17,145 bases of DNA from Bacteroidales bacterium. Lineage in GTDB: Bacteria; Bacteroidota; Bacteroidia; Bacteroidales; UBA932. Below are positions 8,399 through 14,679 of this stretch, in pieces. Within the stretch, counting starts at the first letter, position 1, and each line of letters starts with the position of its first letter. Location: NCBI GenBank assembly GCA_024689525.1, contig JAILDI010000005.1, positions 1-17,145 of the forward strand, written 5' to 3'. The notes beneath the pieces are model-generated. The model was not told the origin of the DNA. It saw nothing but the letters and a program-made list of their open reading frames with translations, and searched no databases. Made by a program: the position numbers and the translations under genes.

Positions 8399-10066
8399 TT
8401 AATTGGTTTTAGTTAATAGTTTGTCGGCCAGCACCGTCAGGGCGAGCATATCCGCACTACCACCGGGAGATACACGCGCGGCGTCCAGCCTTTCTTTCAT
8501 TTCCTGCAATTCTTTTTCGCCAAAATGCTGCAGCAGGTATGCGGCATCGGCCTTTATCTCTTTGGCGCGCTGCTCCCCTGCCCTGTGAATTATGCAGGTA
8601 TCGTCCAGCGTGCCCATAATCTTCAAAAGTGTCTTCTGCATGCGGAAGGTGTCCCCCTCCAGGCTGCGGTAATAGGGCAGCCACTCCTCAAAGAGTTCGC
8701 GGTACCCGCCCTGCGCCATCTTCAAAGCGCCCTTCGCGCCCTTAGCATCCGCCCCGTGCGTTCCTTCCGGCTGTCTGAGCGTGGCGGCTAACTCGCTGAT
8801 TATCAGCGACATCCTTCCGCTCCCCTGGTTATTTTGCACCAGGGGACTTTCAGCAACCCGCTCTGTATCAAGCAGTTGCGCGGCACGGCACATCAGCCCG
8901 AGCGCGAAGATGGCGCCGCGGTGGGTGTTCACACCGCCGGTTGCCGCGAGGGCATCGGCCTCCATAGCCTTGCCCAGGGCCGCGAGGTCCGGCAGAAGGC
9001 CGATGTGCGCGGCGAAGCTGCGGCGAACCGCCGCCGCCCCGCGCCTCATCAGGGCATAGTCCATATCGACATGCGCCCCATTGCCGTCCGGCCCCACAAG
9101 GCCGGGCTTGAGCGGCGTATCGAGCTCCGCCACCAGCGCCTTTTCCATAAGCCTGGCCAGCAGATACGGGTGTGTCGATGCCGGCGTCAGAGCCGCCGCC
9201 TCCGGGTATTTTGCGCTGCGAACCTTCGATGCCGACACGCCCTTCAGGCGCTCGACCTCCTCCACCGGTATCGGCAGCAATTCTTTCATCAGGGCATTAT
9301 AACGAGCCGTGAGCTTGTCATCCGGCTCCGTTCCCACGAAGCGCACATCGGCCTTCAATGCCGGCACGATATGCCTCCCGAACAGGTCCAGATCCAGCCT
9401 CATCTGCGTTTCCGCCGCCTGGCTCAGATCCTTGAGGAAATACGTAGGGAACGTGAGGGCCGATATACTGTAATCACTCCCCTCCACCACCGTCACCGGC
9501 AACCCCTCGCACCCCTTTTCAATCATCTCCCTGCGCTCCTCATACGTAAACTCCTGATTCTCTTTCACGGGAATAATCACCAGCGATTCAACCTTCTCCA
9601 ACGCCTTCTCCACCAAATACCTGTGCCCCTTAGTGAACGGATTCGCATTCATCACGATAACACCACACCTCCGAACACTCAGACTCCTGCAATAATCTTC
9701 CAAACCCCTGCCGTTCTCCAGGAGGATAGCCCCGGGGGCTTCTGCCAGGAGGCGGAAGCCAAGGTCTTCGAAGAGGGCGCGGTACTCCGGCTTGGTGAAG
9801 ACGCGGAGGTTTTCTCCCTGGTGGAGGGATATGATATGCGAGATGAGTTTCGGGAGGAGGCCTTCGCCGCGATGTCTGTCCGCCACTGCAACGCATTTGA
9901 TGGTGTTGCCCTGGATGCCGGCGCCGGCGATGATGCTGCCGTCATCGGCCTGAATGGAATACCACTCGTCCACCGCCTCCAGGCGAATGCCGCACGAGGA
10001 GAGGAAGGTCTCCGCCATCCCTCTGAAATGAGGCGAACTCATCGGCAGTGAACTGATCTCCTCCAT
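8399..10066 (-). CDS. citC-citG: CitC-CitG fusion: citrate lyase ligase and triphosphoribosyl-dephospho-CoA synthase
   Basis: One uninterrupted 555-residue frame holds two enzymes of citrate lyase maturation. Residues about 1-306 are CitC, which acetylates the acyl-carrier prosthetic group using ATP: a GNAT-like domain (about 33-106, with VADRHRGEGLLPKL), then a nucleotidyltransferase domain with NANPFTKGH (140-148) and VSASKVR (277-283). Residues about 307-555 are CitG, which makes 2'-(5''-triphosphoribosyl)-3'-dephospho-CoA: DTPLKPGLVGPDGNGAHVDMD (316-336), GGVNTHRGAIFALG (377-390) and SPGGSADMLA (533-542). The CitC end (STHPYLL) runs straight into the CitG start with no linker, so the fusion is compact. 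It starts 2 bases after the PAP2 gene and ends 10 bases before acn. Lyase subunits CitD, CitE and CitF are not present in the window, so the target must be encoded elsewhere. I know of CitX-CitG fusions; a CitC-CitG fusion is less familiar. Confidence 0.93.
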   Translation of the reverse strand: MEEISSLPMSSPHFRGMAETFLSSCGIRLEAVDEWYSIQADDGSIIAGAGIQGNTIKCVAVADRHRGEGLLPKLISHIISLHQGENLRVFTKPEYRALFEDLGFRLLAEAPGAILLENGRGLEDYCRSLSVRRCGVIVMNANPFTKGHRYLVEKALEKVESLVIIPVKENQEFTYEERREMIEKGCEGLPVTVVEGSDYSISALTFPTYFLKDLSQAAETQMRLDLDLFGRHIVPALKADVRFVGTEPDDKLTARYNALMKELLPIPVEEVERLKGVSASKVRSAKYPEAAALTPASTHPYLLARLMEKALVAELDTPLKPGLVGPDGNGAHVDMDYALMRRGAAAVRRSFAAHIGLLPDLAALGKAMEADALAATGGVNTHRGAIFALGLMCRAAQLLDTERVAESPLVQNNQGSGRMSLIISELAATLRQPEGTHGADAKGAKGALKMAQGGYRELFEEWLPYYRSLEGDTFRMQKTLLKIMGTLDDTCIIHRAGEQRAKEIKADAAYLLQHFGEKELQEMKERLDAARVSPGGSADMLALTVLADKLLTKTN

Positions 10067-10068
10067 CC

Positions 10069-10842
10069 CTAGAACGTTAGCGAAAAAGCCATCCCGGCCG
10101 CCCCCGGAGCCGCATACGGCACCAATACAACCGTGGGCTCCTGGTCAAGGACGCTATTGTGGTCCCCCGGCAGGCAGATCGAATCCCAGCCGAAGAGTTT
10201 ACGCTCCAGCGGCAGCAGCCAATACGCAGCCTGTGCACTCAGTATGCCGATGCCAGCGCCGGTGAGGACATCCCCCACCCAGTGCTTGTTGTTGTATATG
10301 CGCATCAGCGCCGTTGCCGTGGCCACAGAATATGCGCCCAGACCCCACCAGGGGCCGTATTCGATGCGCACCAGTTCTGCGCCCATAAAAGCCGTGGAGC
10401 TATGGTTCGATGGGAACGAGTGGTCGTTGGAGCCGTCCGGACGAACCACGTCCAGCGCATGCTTCAGGCTCCTTACCACGCCCATCTGGATTGCAGTGGC
10501 CGTGGCCAGGGTGGCGAAACGCTCCTTTCCAGTATGCGCGCTGGCGACGCCCATCCAGTTAAGCCCCATATGAGCCGCAGCAGGGATGCAGGCAGTAACG
10601 TGATCCACCCATGTAGAAGGAAGGTTTGAGTCCACCACAAAATCCCTTATGGGAAGGCTTATGTTCACCTCGCACCAAGGGTTGTAAGTGATCGCGACAC
10701 CGCTTCCTATCAGAATGGAAGGCGCAATTAACTGTGAAATGCGGAACTGCTCGTCCCGGCATCTGCCGAGCGAGTCCGCCTCCTGCGCCCTCACGGGCAG
10801 AACAGCAACACAAAGAGATATGAGTGCTACAATTATGCGCAT
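10069..10842 (-). CDS. PAP2-superfamily phosphatase, exported or membrane-associated
   Basis: Phosphatidic acid phosphatase type 2 family protein, a class that removes phosphate from lipid phosphates, undecaprenyl pyrophosphate or lipid A in or facing the periplasm. The ATG at 10842 is chosen over a TTG at 10869 because it gives a signal peptide (MRIIVALISLCVAVLPVRAQ) and suits the promoter at 10857-10864. The protein is then 257 residues. All three catalytic motifs are present: K-x6-RP (KHALDVVRP, K127-P135), SFPSNH (the PSGH motif with N in place of G, 144-147) and R-x5-H-x3-D (RIYNNKHWVGD, R181, H187, D191). The C-terminus ends in Phe after an alternating GMAFSLTF stretch, as in outer-membrane strands. 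It is the first gene of the citCG-acn-icd operon, with only 2 bases before citCG. A link to citrate metabolism is not evident. Confidence 0.9.
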   Translation of the reverse strand: MRIIVALISLCVAVLPVRAQEADSLGRCRDEQFRISQLIAPSILIGSGVAITYNPWCEVNISLPIRDFVVDSNLPSTWVDHVTACIPAAAHMGLNWMGVASAHTGKERFATLATATAIQMGVVRSLKHALDVVRPDGSNDHSFPSNHSSTAFMGAELVRIEYGPWWGLGAYSVATATALMRIYNNKHWVGDVLTGAGIGILSAQAAYWLLPLERKLFGWDSICLPGDHNSVLDQEPTVVLVPYAAPGAAGMAFSLTF

Positions 10843-10856
10843 CTTCAAAGCGGGTA

Positions 10857-10864
10857 CAAATATA
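10857..10864 (-). promoter_or_regulatory. -7 promoter element (TATATTTG, minus strand) for the PAP2-citCG-acn-icd operon
   Basis: Read on the minus strand this is TATATTTG, a perfect match to TAnnTTTG, about 15 bases before the ATG at 10842. The predicted leader is therefore only about 8 bases. I see no clear TTTG -33 element at the expected spacing, because that region is occupied by the mirror-image promoter facing yggS. Confidence 0.65.
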
Positions 10865-10876
10865 ATCAAAAAAGAC

Positions 10877-10884
10877 TATATTTG
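10877..10884 (+). promoter_or_regulatory. -7 promoter element (TATATTTG) for yggS-ybaK
   Basis: A perfect TAnnTTTG match, 17 bases before the yggS ATG at 10902, predicting a leader of about 11 bases. The -33 region falls inside the divergent PAP2 promoter, so the two transcription complexes would overlap and may compete. Confidence 0.65.
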
Positions 10885-10901
10885 TACTCCAATCCGGTAT
10901 T

Positions 10902-11717
10902 ATGGACATAAAAGAAAAACTGCATGAATTGAAGGCCTCGTTGCCGCCGCAGGTAAAGCTTGTGGCGGTGTCCAAATTCCACCCAGTGGAGCGCCTCATG
11001 GAGGCGTATAACGCCGGCCAAAGGCTCTTCGGAGAAAACCGTCCGCAGGAGCTTGCAGCCAAGGTTCCGCAGATGCCTGCCGATGTGCAGTGGCACTTCA
11101 TCGGCCACCTCCAGACCAACAAGCTGAAGCTTGTCCTCCCCTATGTGTCGATGGTGGAATCCGTCGACTCCCTCCGCCTCCTCGAGGCTATCGACACCTG
11201 GGCCGCCGCCAACAACCGCACCGTCCCCATCCTCCTGGAACTGCACCTTGGGGCCGAGGAAACCAAGCACGGCTTCAGCGAGGAAGAGATATTCGAGATT
11301 CTTCGCGCCAGGGCTGTGCCATCCGTCTCCCTCGGACCTGCGGTCCTCATCCCTCCCAAGCAAGCTTGGGCCCCAGAAGGGTTGGGTTTCGGGGCCCCCG
11401 AAAATCTGTCGATTTTTGGGGTGGATCAGCCACGGGCGGCTAAGTCGACGGAGGGCACAGCCCTGCCGTCATTGAAGAATATCGAGGTGCGTGGGCTTAT
11501 GGGTATGGCTACGAATACTGACGATGAGGCTGTTGTGGAGGCGGATTTCACTCGCATCGAAGCATTGTTCAACCGGATTCGGGAGGAATTCCCGGAGTTG
11601 CGGGATACGTTCACAGAGCTCAGTATCGGGATGTCCGGGGACTGGCCGCTGGCTGTCAGGCACGGGGCTACGATAGTGCGCATCGGCACAGATATTTTCG
11701 GCGAAAGGGAGTATTAG
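10902..11717 (+). CDS. yggS: YggS/PLPBP-family pyridoxal-phosphate homeostasis protein carrying an in-frame insertion
   Basis: Cytoplasmic PLP-binding protein that buffers vitamin B6 and affects amino-acid pools. It is a single alanine-racemase-like barrel. The PLP lysine is K25 in VAVSKFHP. Other family marks are FGENRPQE (43-50), WHFIGHLQTNK (64-74), LMGMATNTDD (199-208) and SIGMSGD followed by the phosphate loop RIGTDIFGERE (260-270). The length is 271 residues against about 220-230 normally. The excess is residues R137-A187, a Gly/Pro-rich stretch with no YggS similarity (SLGPAVLIPPKQAW and following) encoded by a palindromic DNA element. Deleting these 51 codons joins ...EILRA to LPSLKNIEVRG, giving a standard 220-residue YggS. 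The insert falls between a helix and the next strand, which may be tolerated. Whether the protein is active is unknown. It is followed 4 bases later by ybaK. Confidence 0.94.
   Translation: MDIKEKLHELKASLPPQVKLVAVSKFHPVERLMEAYNAGQRLFGENRPQELAAKVPQMPADVQWHFIGHLQTNKLKLVLPYVSMVESVDSLRLLEAIDTWAAANNRTVPILLELHLGAEETKHGFSEEEIFEILRARAVPSVSLGPAVLIPPKQAWAPEGLGFGAPENLSIFGVDQPRAAKSTEGTALPSLKNIEVRGLMGMATNTDDEAVVEADFTRIEALFNRIREEFPELRDTFTELSIGMSGDWPLAVRHGATIVRIGTDIFGEREY
11309..11465. repeat. Palindromic element with terminal inverted repeats, inserted inside yggS
   Basis: Terminal arms CAGGGCTGTGCCATCCGTC (11309-11327) and GACGGAGGGCACAGCCCTG (11447-11465) are inverted repeats matching at 18 of 19 positions. 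Inside are further hairpins: GGACC/GGTCC (11334-11338, 11342-11346), CCCAAGC/GCTTGGG (11355-11361, 11364-11370), CCCCGAAAATC/GATTTTTGGGG (11396-11406, 11411-11421, one G-T pair) and GTGG/CCAC (11421-11424, 11430-11433). The most economical inserted unit is 11310-11462 (153 bases, 51 codons), with CC on either side as a possible short target duplication. No transposase is encoded. Flanking ATTCTTC (11298-11304) and GAAGAAT (11474-11480) are also inverted, perhaps by chance. The layout recalls the Rickettsia palindromic elements that settle in-frame in genes, or a miniature inverted-repeat element. Only one copy is present here. Confidence 0.85.
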
Positions 11718-11721
11718 CGAT

Positions 11722-12198
11722 ATGGGCAAGCCTGTACAGAAAACAAATGCGGCAAGGCTGCTGGACGCGGCCGGAATCCCCTACGAACTCATCCCCTACG
11801 AAGTGGACGACAACAACCTTGACGCAGGTCACGTGGCACTTCAGCTGGGCGAGCCCATCGAAATGGTATTCAAGACGTTAGTCCTGCGTGGCGACCGCAC
11901 CGGTCTCTTCGTCTGCGTGATGCCCGGCGATATGGAAATCGACCTGAAAGTTGCAGCCCGCATCTCCGGCAACAAGTCCTGCGCAATGATCCACGTGAAG
12001 GAGCTCCTGCCGGAGACCGGCTACATCCGCGGCGGATGCTCCCCCATCGGCATGAAGAAGCCCCTCCCCACCTTCATCTACGAGAGCGCCTTCCTCTACG
12101 ACTACATCTACGTCTCCGCCGGCCTCCGCGGCCTCCAGCTCCGCATCGCCCCCCAAACCCTCATCGACTTCATCGGCGCCGGCATCTATCCCCTCTAA
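11722..12198 (+). CDS. ybaK: YbaK/EbsC-family Cys-tRNA(Pro) deacylase
   Basis: Trans-editing enzyme that hydrolyses cysteine mischarged on tRNA(Pro), in the cytoplasm. Its 158 residues match the YbaK single-domain family. Visible marks are the N-terminal TNAARLLDAAGIPYELIPYE, the catalytic-lysine segment MVFKTLVLRGD (about 49-59), CVMPGDMEIDLKVAA, and the loop GYIRGGCSPIGMKK (about 97-110) with its conserved Gly-rich turn and SPIG. It starts 4 bases after the yggS stop codon, so the two genes form one transcript. It faces citX across a 112-base convergent gap filled by a palindromic repeat. The related ProX and EbsC proteins are alternatives, but the KTLV and GGCSPIG motifs favour YbaK. Confidence 0.92.
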   Translation: MGKPVQKTNAARLLDAAGIPYELIPYEVDDNNLDAGHVALQLGEPIEMVFKTLVLRGDRTGLFVCVMPGDMEIDLKVAARISGNKSCAMIHVKELLPETGYIRGGCSPIGMKKPLPTFIYESAFLYDYIYVSAGLRGLQLRIAPQTLIDFIGAGIYPL

Positions 12199-12208
12199 GG
12201 CTATTGCC

Positions 12209-12315
12209 CGTAAAGTGGATGTCGTTGATAATCAACGTTTTACAAAAAGTAAATGCGGCATTTTGCCGCATTTAAAAACAGTAAGTCGCTGAAAATCAGC
12301 CACTTCCACTTTACG
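12209..12315. repeat. Nested palindromic intergenic element between ybaK and citX
   Basis: Outer arms CGTAAAGTGGA (12209-12219) and TCCACTTTACG (12305-12315) are a perfect 11-base inverted repeat. Between them are three hairpins: CGTTGA-TAA-TCAACG (12223-12237), a central AAATGCGGCA/TGCCGCATTT (12251-12273) and GCTGA-AAA-TCAGC (12288-12300). The two side hairpins are also direct repeats of one another (GTCGTTGATAATCA and GTCGCTGAAAATCA, 12 of 14 matching). The right arm contains the citX stop codon. The element fills almost all of the convergent gap. It could be a REP- or MITE-like unit, a recombination site remnant, or an elaborate two-way terminator. Confidence 0.75.
12251..12273. terminator. 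Probable bidirectional terminator hairpin between ybaK and citX
   Basis: A perfect 10-base stem, AAATGCGGCA and TGCCGCATTT, with a 3-base loop lies in the centre of the convergent gap. On the plus strand the T-tract after the stem is only the three bases of the stem itself. On the minus strand the stem is followed by ACTTTTTG, a somewhat better tail. The position between two convergent gene ends supports a terminator role more than the tail does. Confidence 0.55.
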
Positions 12316-12796
12316 CTAAAAGACGGTCAATAGCGGCAAGGAGTTCCTCAGGGCTATGGGAGCGGGCGCGCATGCAGTAGCGGGCAGGCTGGGAGCAGAT
12401 GAGGCATCGCCTTTCGGGGGCGCCGACAGCAGAGCGTGAAACCGGGCCATCGGCAGTAATCACGTCAATATCCATAAGGCGCCCCAGGGGGTGTTCGTCT
12501 TCTATGCCGATGGCGGCGCGCTTGGCATCGAGCGGCTCAAGGGGCACGACGAAATACCCTTCGAAGCCCGTCGGCAGATCCCGCAACAACTCGAAGGAGC
12601 GCTCCGGAAACATCTCCCGCAGCGCCTCCACCGCAGCTTCCGCCACGCGCAGAGACCTCTCGTCCCGCTTTACCTCCCCCGGCAACTGAACCGTGAGGCA
12701 CAGCAGCGTCCCCTCCGGATGCTCCCGTAAAAACGACTGCTGCAGAGCCGCCCTCTCGTCGCGGCTCCGCAGCAATTCCTCTAAAGTGATTGCCAT
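12311..12796 (-). CDS. citX: CitX: apo-citrate lyase phosphoribosyl-dephospho-CoA transferase
   Basis: Transfers the phosphoribosyl-dephospho-CoA group made by CitG onto the acyl-carrier subunit (CitD) of citrate lyase. The length (161 residues) is slightly short of typical CitX. The family signature is clear: a central EDEHPLGRLMDIDV (99-112), then the cysteine-rich RRCLICSQPARYCMRARSHS (129-148) and the C-terminal EELLAAIDRLL helix. Its ATG overlaps the yidC stop codon by one base (TAATG), so it is the last gene of the DUF349-yidC-citX operon. Its stop codon lies within an inverted-repeat arm (12305-12315). Its partners CitC and CitG are fused in a gene about 2.2 kb to the left in a different operon, and no lyase subunit gene is present. 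Confidence 0.9.
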   Translation of the reverse strand: MAITLEELLRSRDERAALQQSFLREHPEGTLLCLTVQLPGEVKRDERSLRVAEAAVEALREMFPERSFELLRDLPTGFEGYFVVPLEPLDAKRAAIGIEDEHPLGRLMDIDVITADGPVSRSAVGAPERRCLICSQPARYCMRARSHSPEELLAAIDRLLA

Positions 12797-14679
12797 TATC
12801 TGCGCTTATTCTGCTGTTGCTGCATCTGGCGCTGCATCTTCTGCGCTTCTTCCAGACGCTGCTGCCACTTGCTCTTCGGCGCCGGTTTGTTCTCCGCCGC
12901 CTTCACTTTGGCGATGATCTCCTCCGGGTGCACGAACCACTTCTTGATGATCCAGGTCTCGATCATAGTGATGATATTGGACAGCAAGTAGTAGTAGCTG
13001 AGTGCCGACGACAGATTGTTACAGACGAAGAACATCATAATGGGCATCATATAGAGACTCATCACGCGCATCATCTTGGCGTTGGGATCGTCGCCCGTGT
13101 TCTGGTTCTGCATCGTGATCTTCGTATAGAAGAACATCGACAGGGCCATAAGAAGCGCGAACAGCGAGATGTGGTCCATTCCCAGCACCGAGAATCCCCA
13201 GTGGATGACATCGTCATATGCACTCAGGTCCTCCGCCCACAGGAAGCCCTGCTGGCGAAGCTCGATGGATGCCGGGAAGAAGCGGAACATAGCCCACAGG
13301 ATAGGCAGCTGGAACAGCATCGGGAGGCATCCTCCCATCATATTCACCCCCGCCTTCTTGTACAGGTCCATCGTCTCCTGCTGCTTCTTCATCGCATCCT
13401 CCTGCTTGGGGTACTTGGCGTTGATCTTGTCGATGAACGGCTTCAGCGCCTGCATCTTGGCCGATGAAGAATAGCTCTTGAACGCAAACGGCAGCACCAC
13501 GATCTTGATGAAGATGGTCATCAGAAGGATGATGAGACCGAAGTTCGATATGAACTTGTGCAGCCAGTCGAAAAGAGGGATGATAACCCACTTTGTGATA
13601 AGGCCGATAACCTGTCCGCCCAGCGGGATAACCTTCTCGTACTTATGCTTATAGGCCTTCAGCCCCTTATAGGAGTTCGGCCCGAAATAGAACTCGAACG
13701 GCACCTCCACGCGCTCTCGACCCGTTTCGATATCGGCCCTCATCTGGGCCTTGCAGGACATAAGCTGATGGTCCGGATTGTCCTTGCCCATGAACTCCAC
13801 GGCGAAATCCCCGTAAGTGAAGTTCTGCGGAGCGCGCATAATCGCGCTGAAGAACTGCTGCTGGAAGGCGAACCATTCCACCTTGTTGGAAAAGCGCTTT
13901 GAGCCCTTCCTGCCGTTGCCGATGTTGGCCGGCTTCTTGTCGTCCGGGAAATAATAGTTCAGGCGGGAGTACTGGCTCTCGTTTTTGTAGCCCTTTTCAA
14001 GGCGGGGAATCATTGCCGAGAAATCCACGTCGATGCTGCCCGCGTTGTAGGGAATGTTCATTCCCACGAACGCCAGCGTCTCCTTCACCGAATAGCTGTC
14101 CGGCTCGAGCACGTACTTCTGCTCCACATATCCGCCGGCCGATATGGGCAGGCGCATCACCAGAGTAGTGTCATTGCTCTCCTCCGGAACCGCAGTGAAA
14201 TTGAACAGGCGGGTATCCAGCGCCATGGGTGCGTACACCACGAAGCCAAGCTCCGAAGCGCCTTCCGGAATCAGGAACAAAGGCTCCTTGTCGTAAGTAA
14301 GGAAATCCTTCACCTGCACCGAATAAGGCTGTGCGCCCCTGGAGGTGAACTTGATCGCCAGTTTCGAATTCTCCAGCGTATAAAAACTTTCTTCTGCCGA
14401 TGAGGCCGCGTTCAGCAGCGAATCGCTGAACACCACGGCCTTCGGAGCCGCCGCAGGCGCATCGGCCACCGCCGGAATCTCTCCGCCGGCGAGCACGAGC
14501 GAATCCTCCGGATGCTCGGCCAGATATGCGGCCCTGATGCTGTCCTGACGCGCTGTTTCAAGGGAATCCTGGTACTGCTGCCAGGCCATCATTCGCTTGT
14601 TCTGATTGCTCTGGTAAAAGAAGAATCCTCCCATCACCAGGGCTATCAGCACGAAGCCGATAATCGAATTTTTGTCCAT
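12796..14679 (-). CDS. yidC: YidC membrane protein insertase
   Basis: Inner-membrane insertase/chaperone that places proteins into the membrane with or without SecYEG. At 627 residues it has the Gram-negative layout: an N-terminal membrane anchor (about 5-22, SIIGFVLIALVMGGFFFY), a large periplasmic beta-sandwich domain (about 90-340, with TSRGAQPYSVQVKDF), then the conserved five-helix insertase core (about 350-575). In the core, the IKIVVLPFAFKSY segment carries the basic residue expected in the hydrophilic groove, and KINAKYPKQEDAMKKQQETMDLYKKAGVN is the cytoplasmic coiled-coil loop. MGGCLPMLFQLPILWAM is the family hallmark. The tail is Gln/Lys/Arg-rich (QRQMQQQQNKRR), typical for ribosome contact. 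It overlaps its upstream and downstream neighbours by one base each. Confidence 0.97.
   Translation of the reverse strand: MDKNSIIGFVLIALVMGGFFFYQSNQNKRMMAWQQYQDSLETARQDSIRAAYLAEHPEDSLVLAGGEIPAVADAPAAAPKAVVFSDSLLNAASSAEESFYTLENSKLAIKFTSRGAQPYSVQVKDFLTYDKEPLFLIPEGASELGFVVYAPMALDTRLFNFTAVPEESNDTTLVMRLPISAGGYVEQKYVLEPDSYSVKETLAFVGMNIPYNAGSIDVDFSAMIPRLEKGYKNESQYSRLNYYFPDDKKPANIGNGRKGSKRFSNKVEWFAFQQQFFSAIMRAPQNFTYGDFAVEFMGKDNPDHQLMSCKAQMRADIETGRERVEVPFEFYFGPNSYKGLKAYKHKYEKVIPLGGQVIGLITKWVIIPLFDWLHKFISNFGLIILLMTIFIKIVVLPFAFKSYSSSAKMQALKPFIDKINAKYPKQEDAMKKQQETMDLYKKAGVNMMGGCLPMLFQLPILWAMFRFFPASIELRQQGFLWAEDLSAYDDVIHWGFSVLGMDHISLFALLMALSMFFYTKITMQNQNTGDDPNAKMMRVMSLYMMPIMMFFVCNNLSSALSYYYLLSNIITMIETWIIKKWFVHPEEIIAKVKAAENKPAPKSKWQQRLEEAQKMQRQMQQQQNKRR

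Larger units (their letters stand above)
10854..10887. repeat. Inverted repeat of two back-to-back promoters
   Basis: GTACAAATATA (10854-10864) and TATATTTGTAC (10877-10887) are perfect 11-base inverted arms separated by 12 A-rich bases. Each arm contains one -7 element pointing outward. The symmetry extends beyond the 8-base promoter word by GTAC on both sides, which could be coincidence or an operator bound by a dimeric regulator. Confidence 0.7.

Noticed and set aside
6229..8412. A 727-codon open frame on the plus strand opposite aconitase
   Set aside because: It is antisense to a gene with all catalytic motifs. Its product is a low-complexity Val/Gly/Ala/His-rich string with no domain, which is the shadow expected from GC-rich codon use.
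10843..10869. Upstream TTG start for the PAP2 protein
   Set aside because: It would lie within and upstream of the predicted -7 element; the ATG at 10842 gives a clean signal peptide.
11310..11462. Sequencing error or frameshift as explanation of the extra YggS residues
   Set aside because: Both flanks are in the same frame and the extra DNA has precise terminal inverted repeats, so it is an insertion rather than a shifted frame.
12036..12275. A 79-codon open frame running from ybaK into the intergenic palindrome
   Set aside because: It is mostly a His/Arg/Leu/Pro-rich shadow of ybaK in another frame and ends in a repeat.
12209..12315. CRISPR-like array from the repeated GTCG(T/C)TGA(T/A)AATCA words
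   Set aside because: There are only two imperfect copies within one palindrome, no regular spacers and no cas genes.
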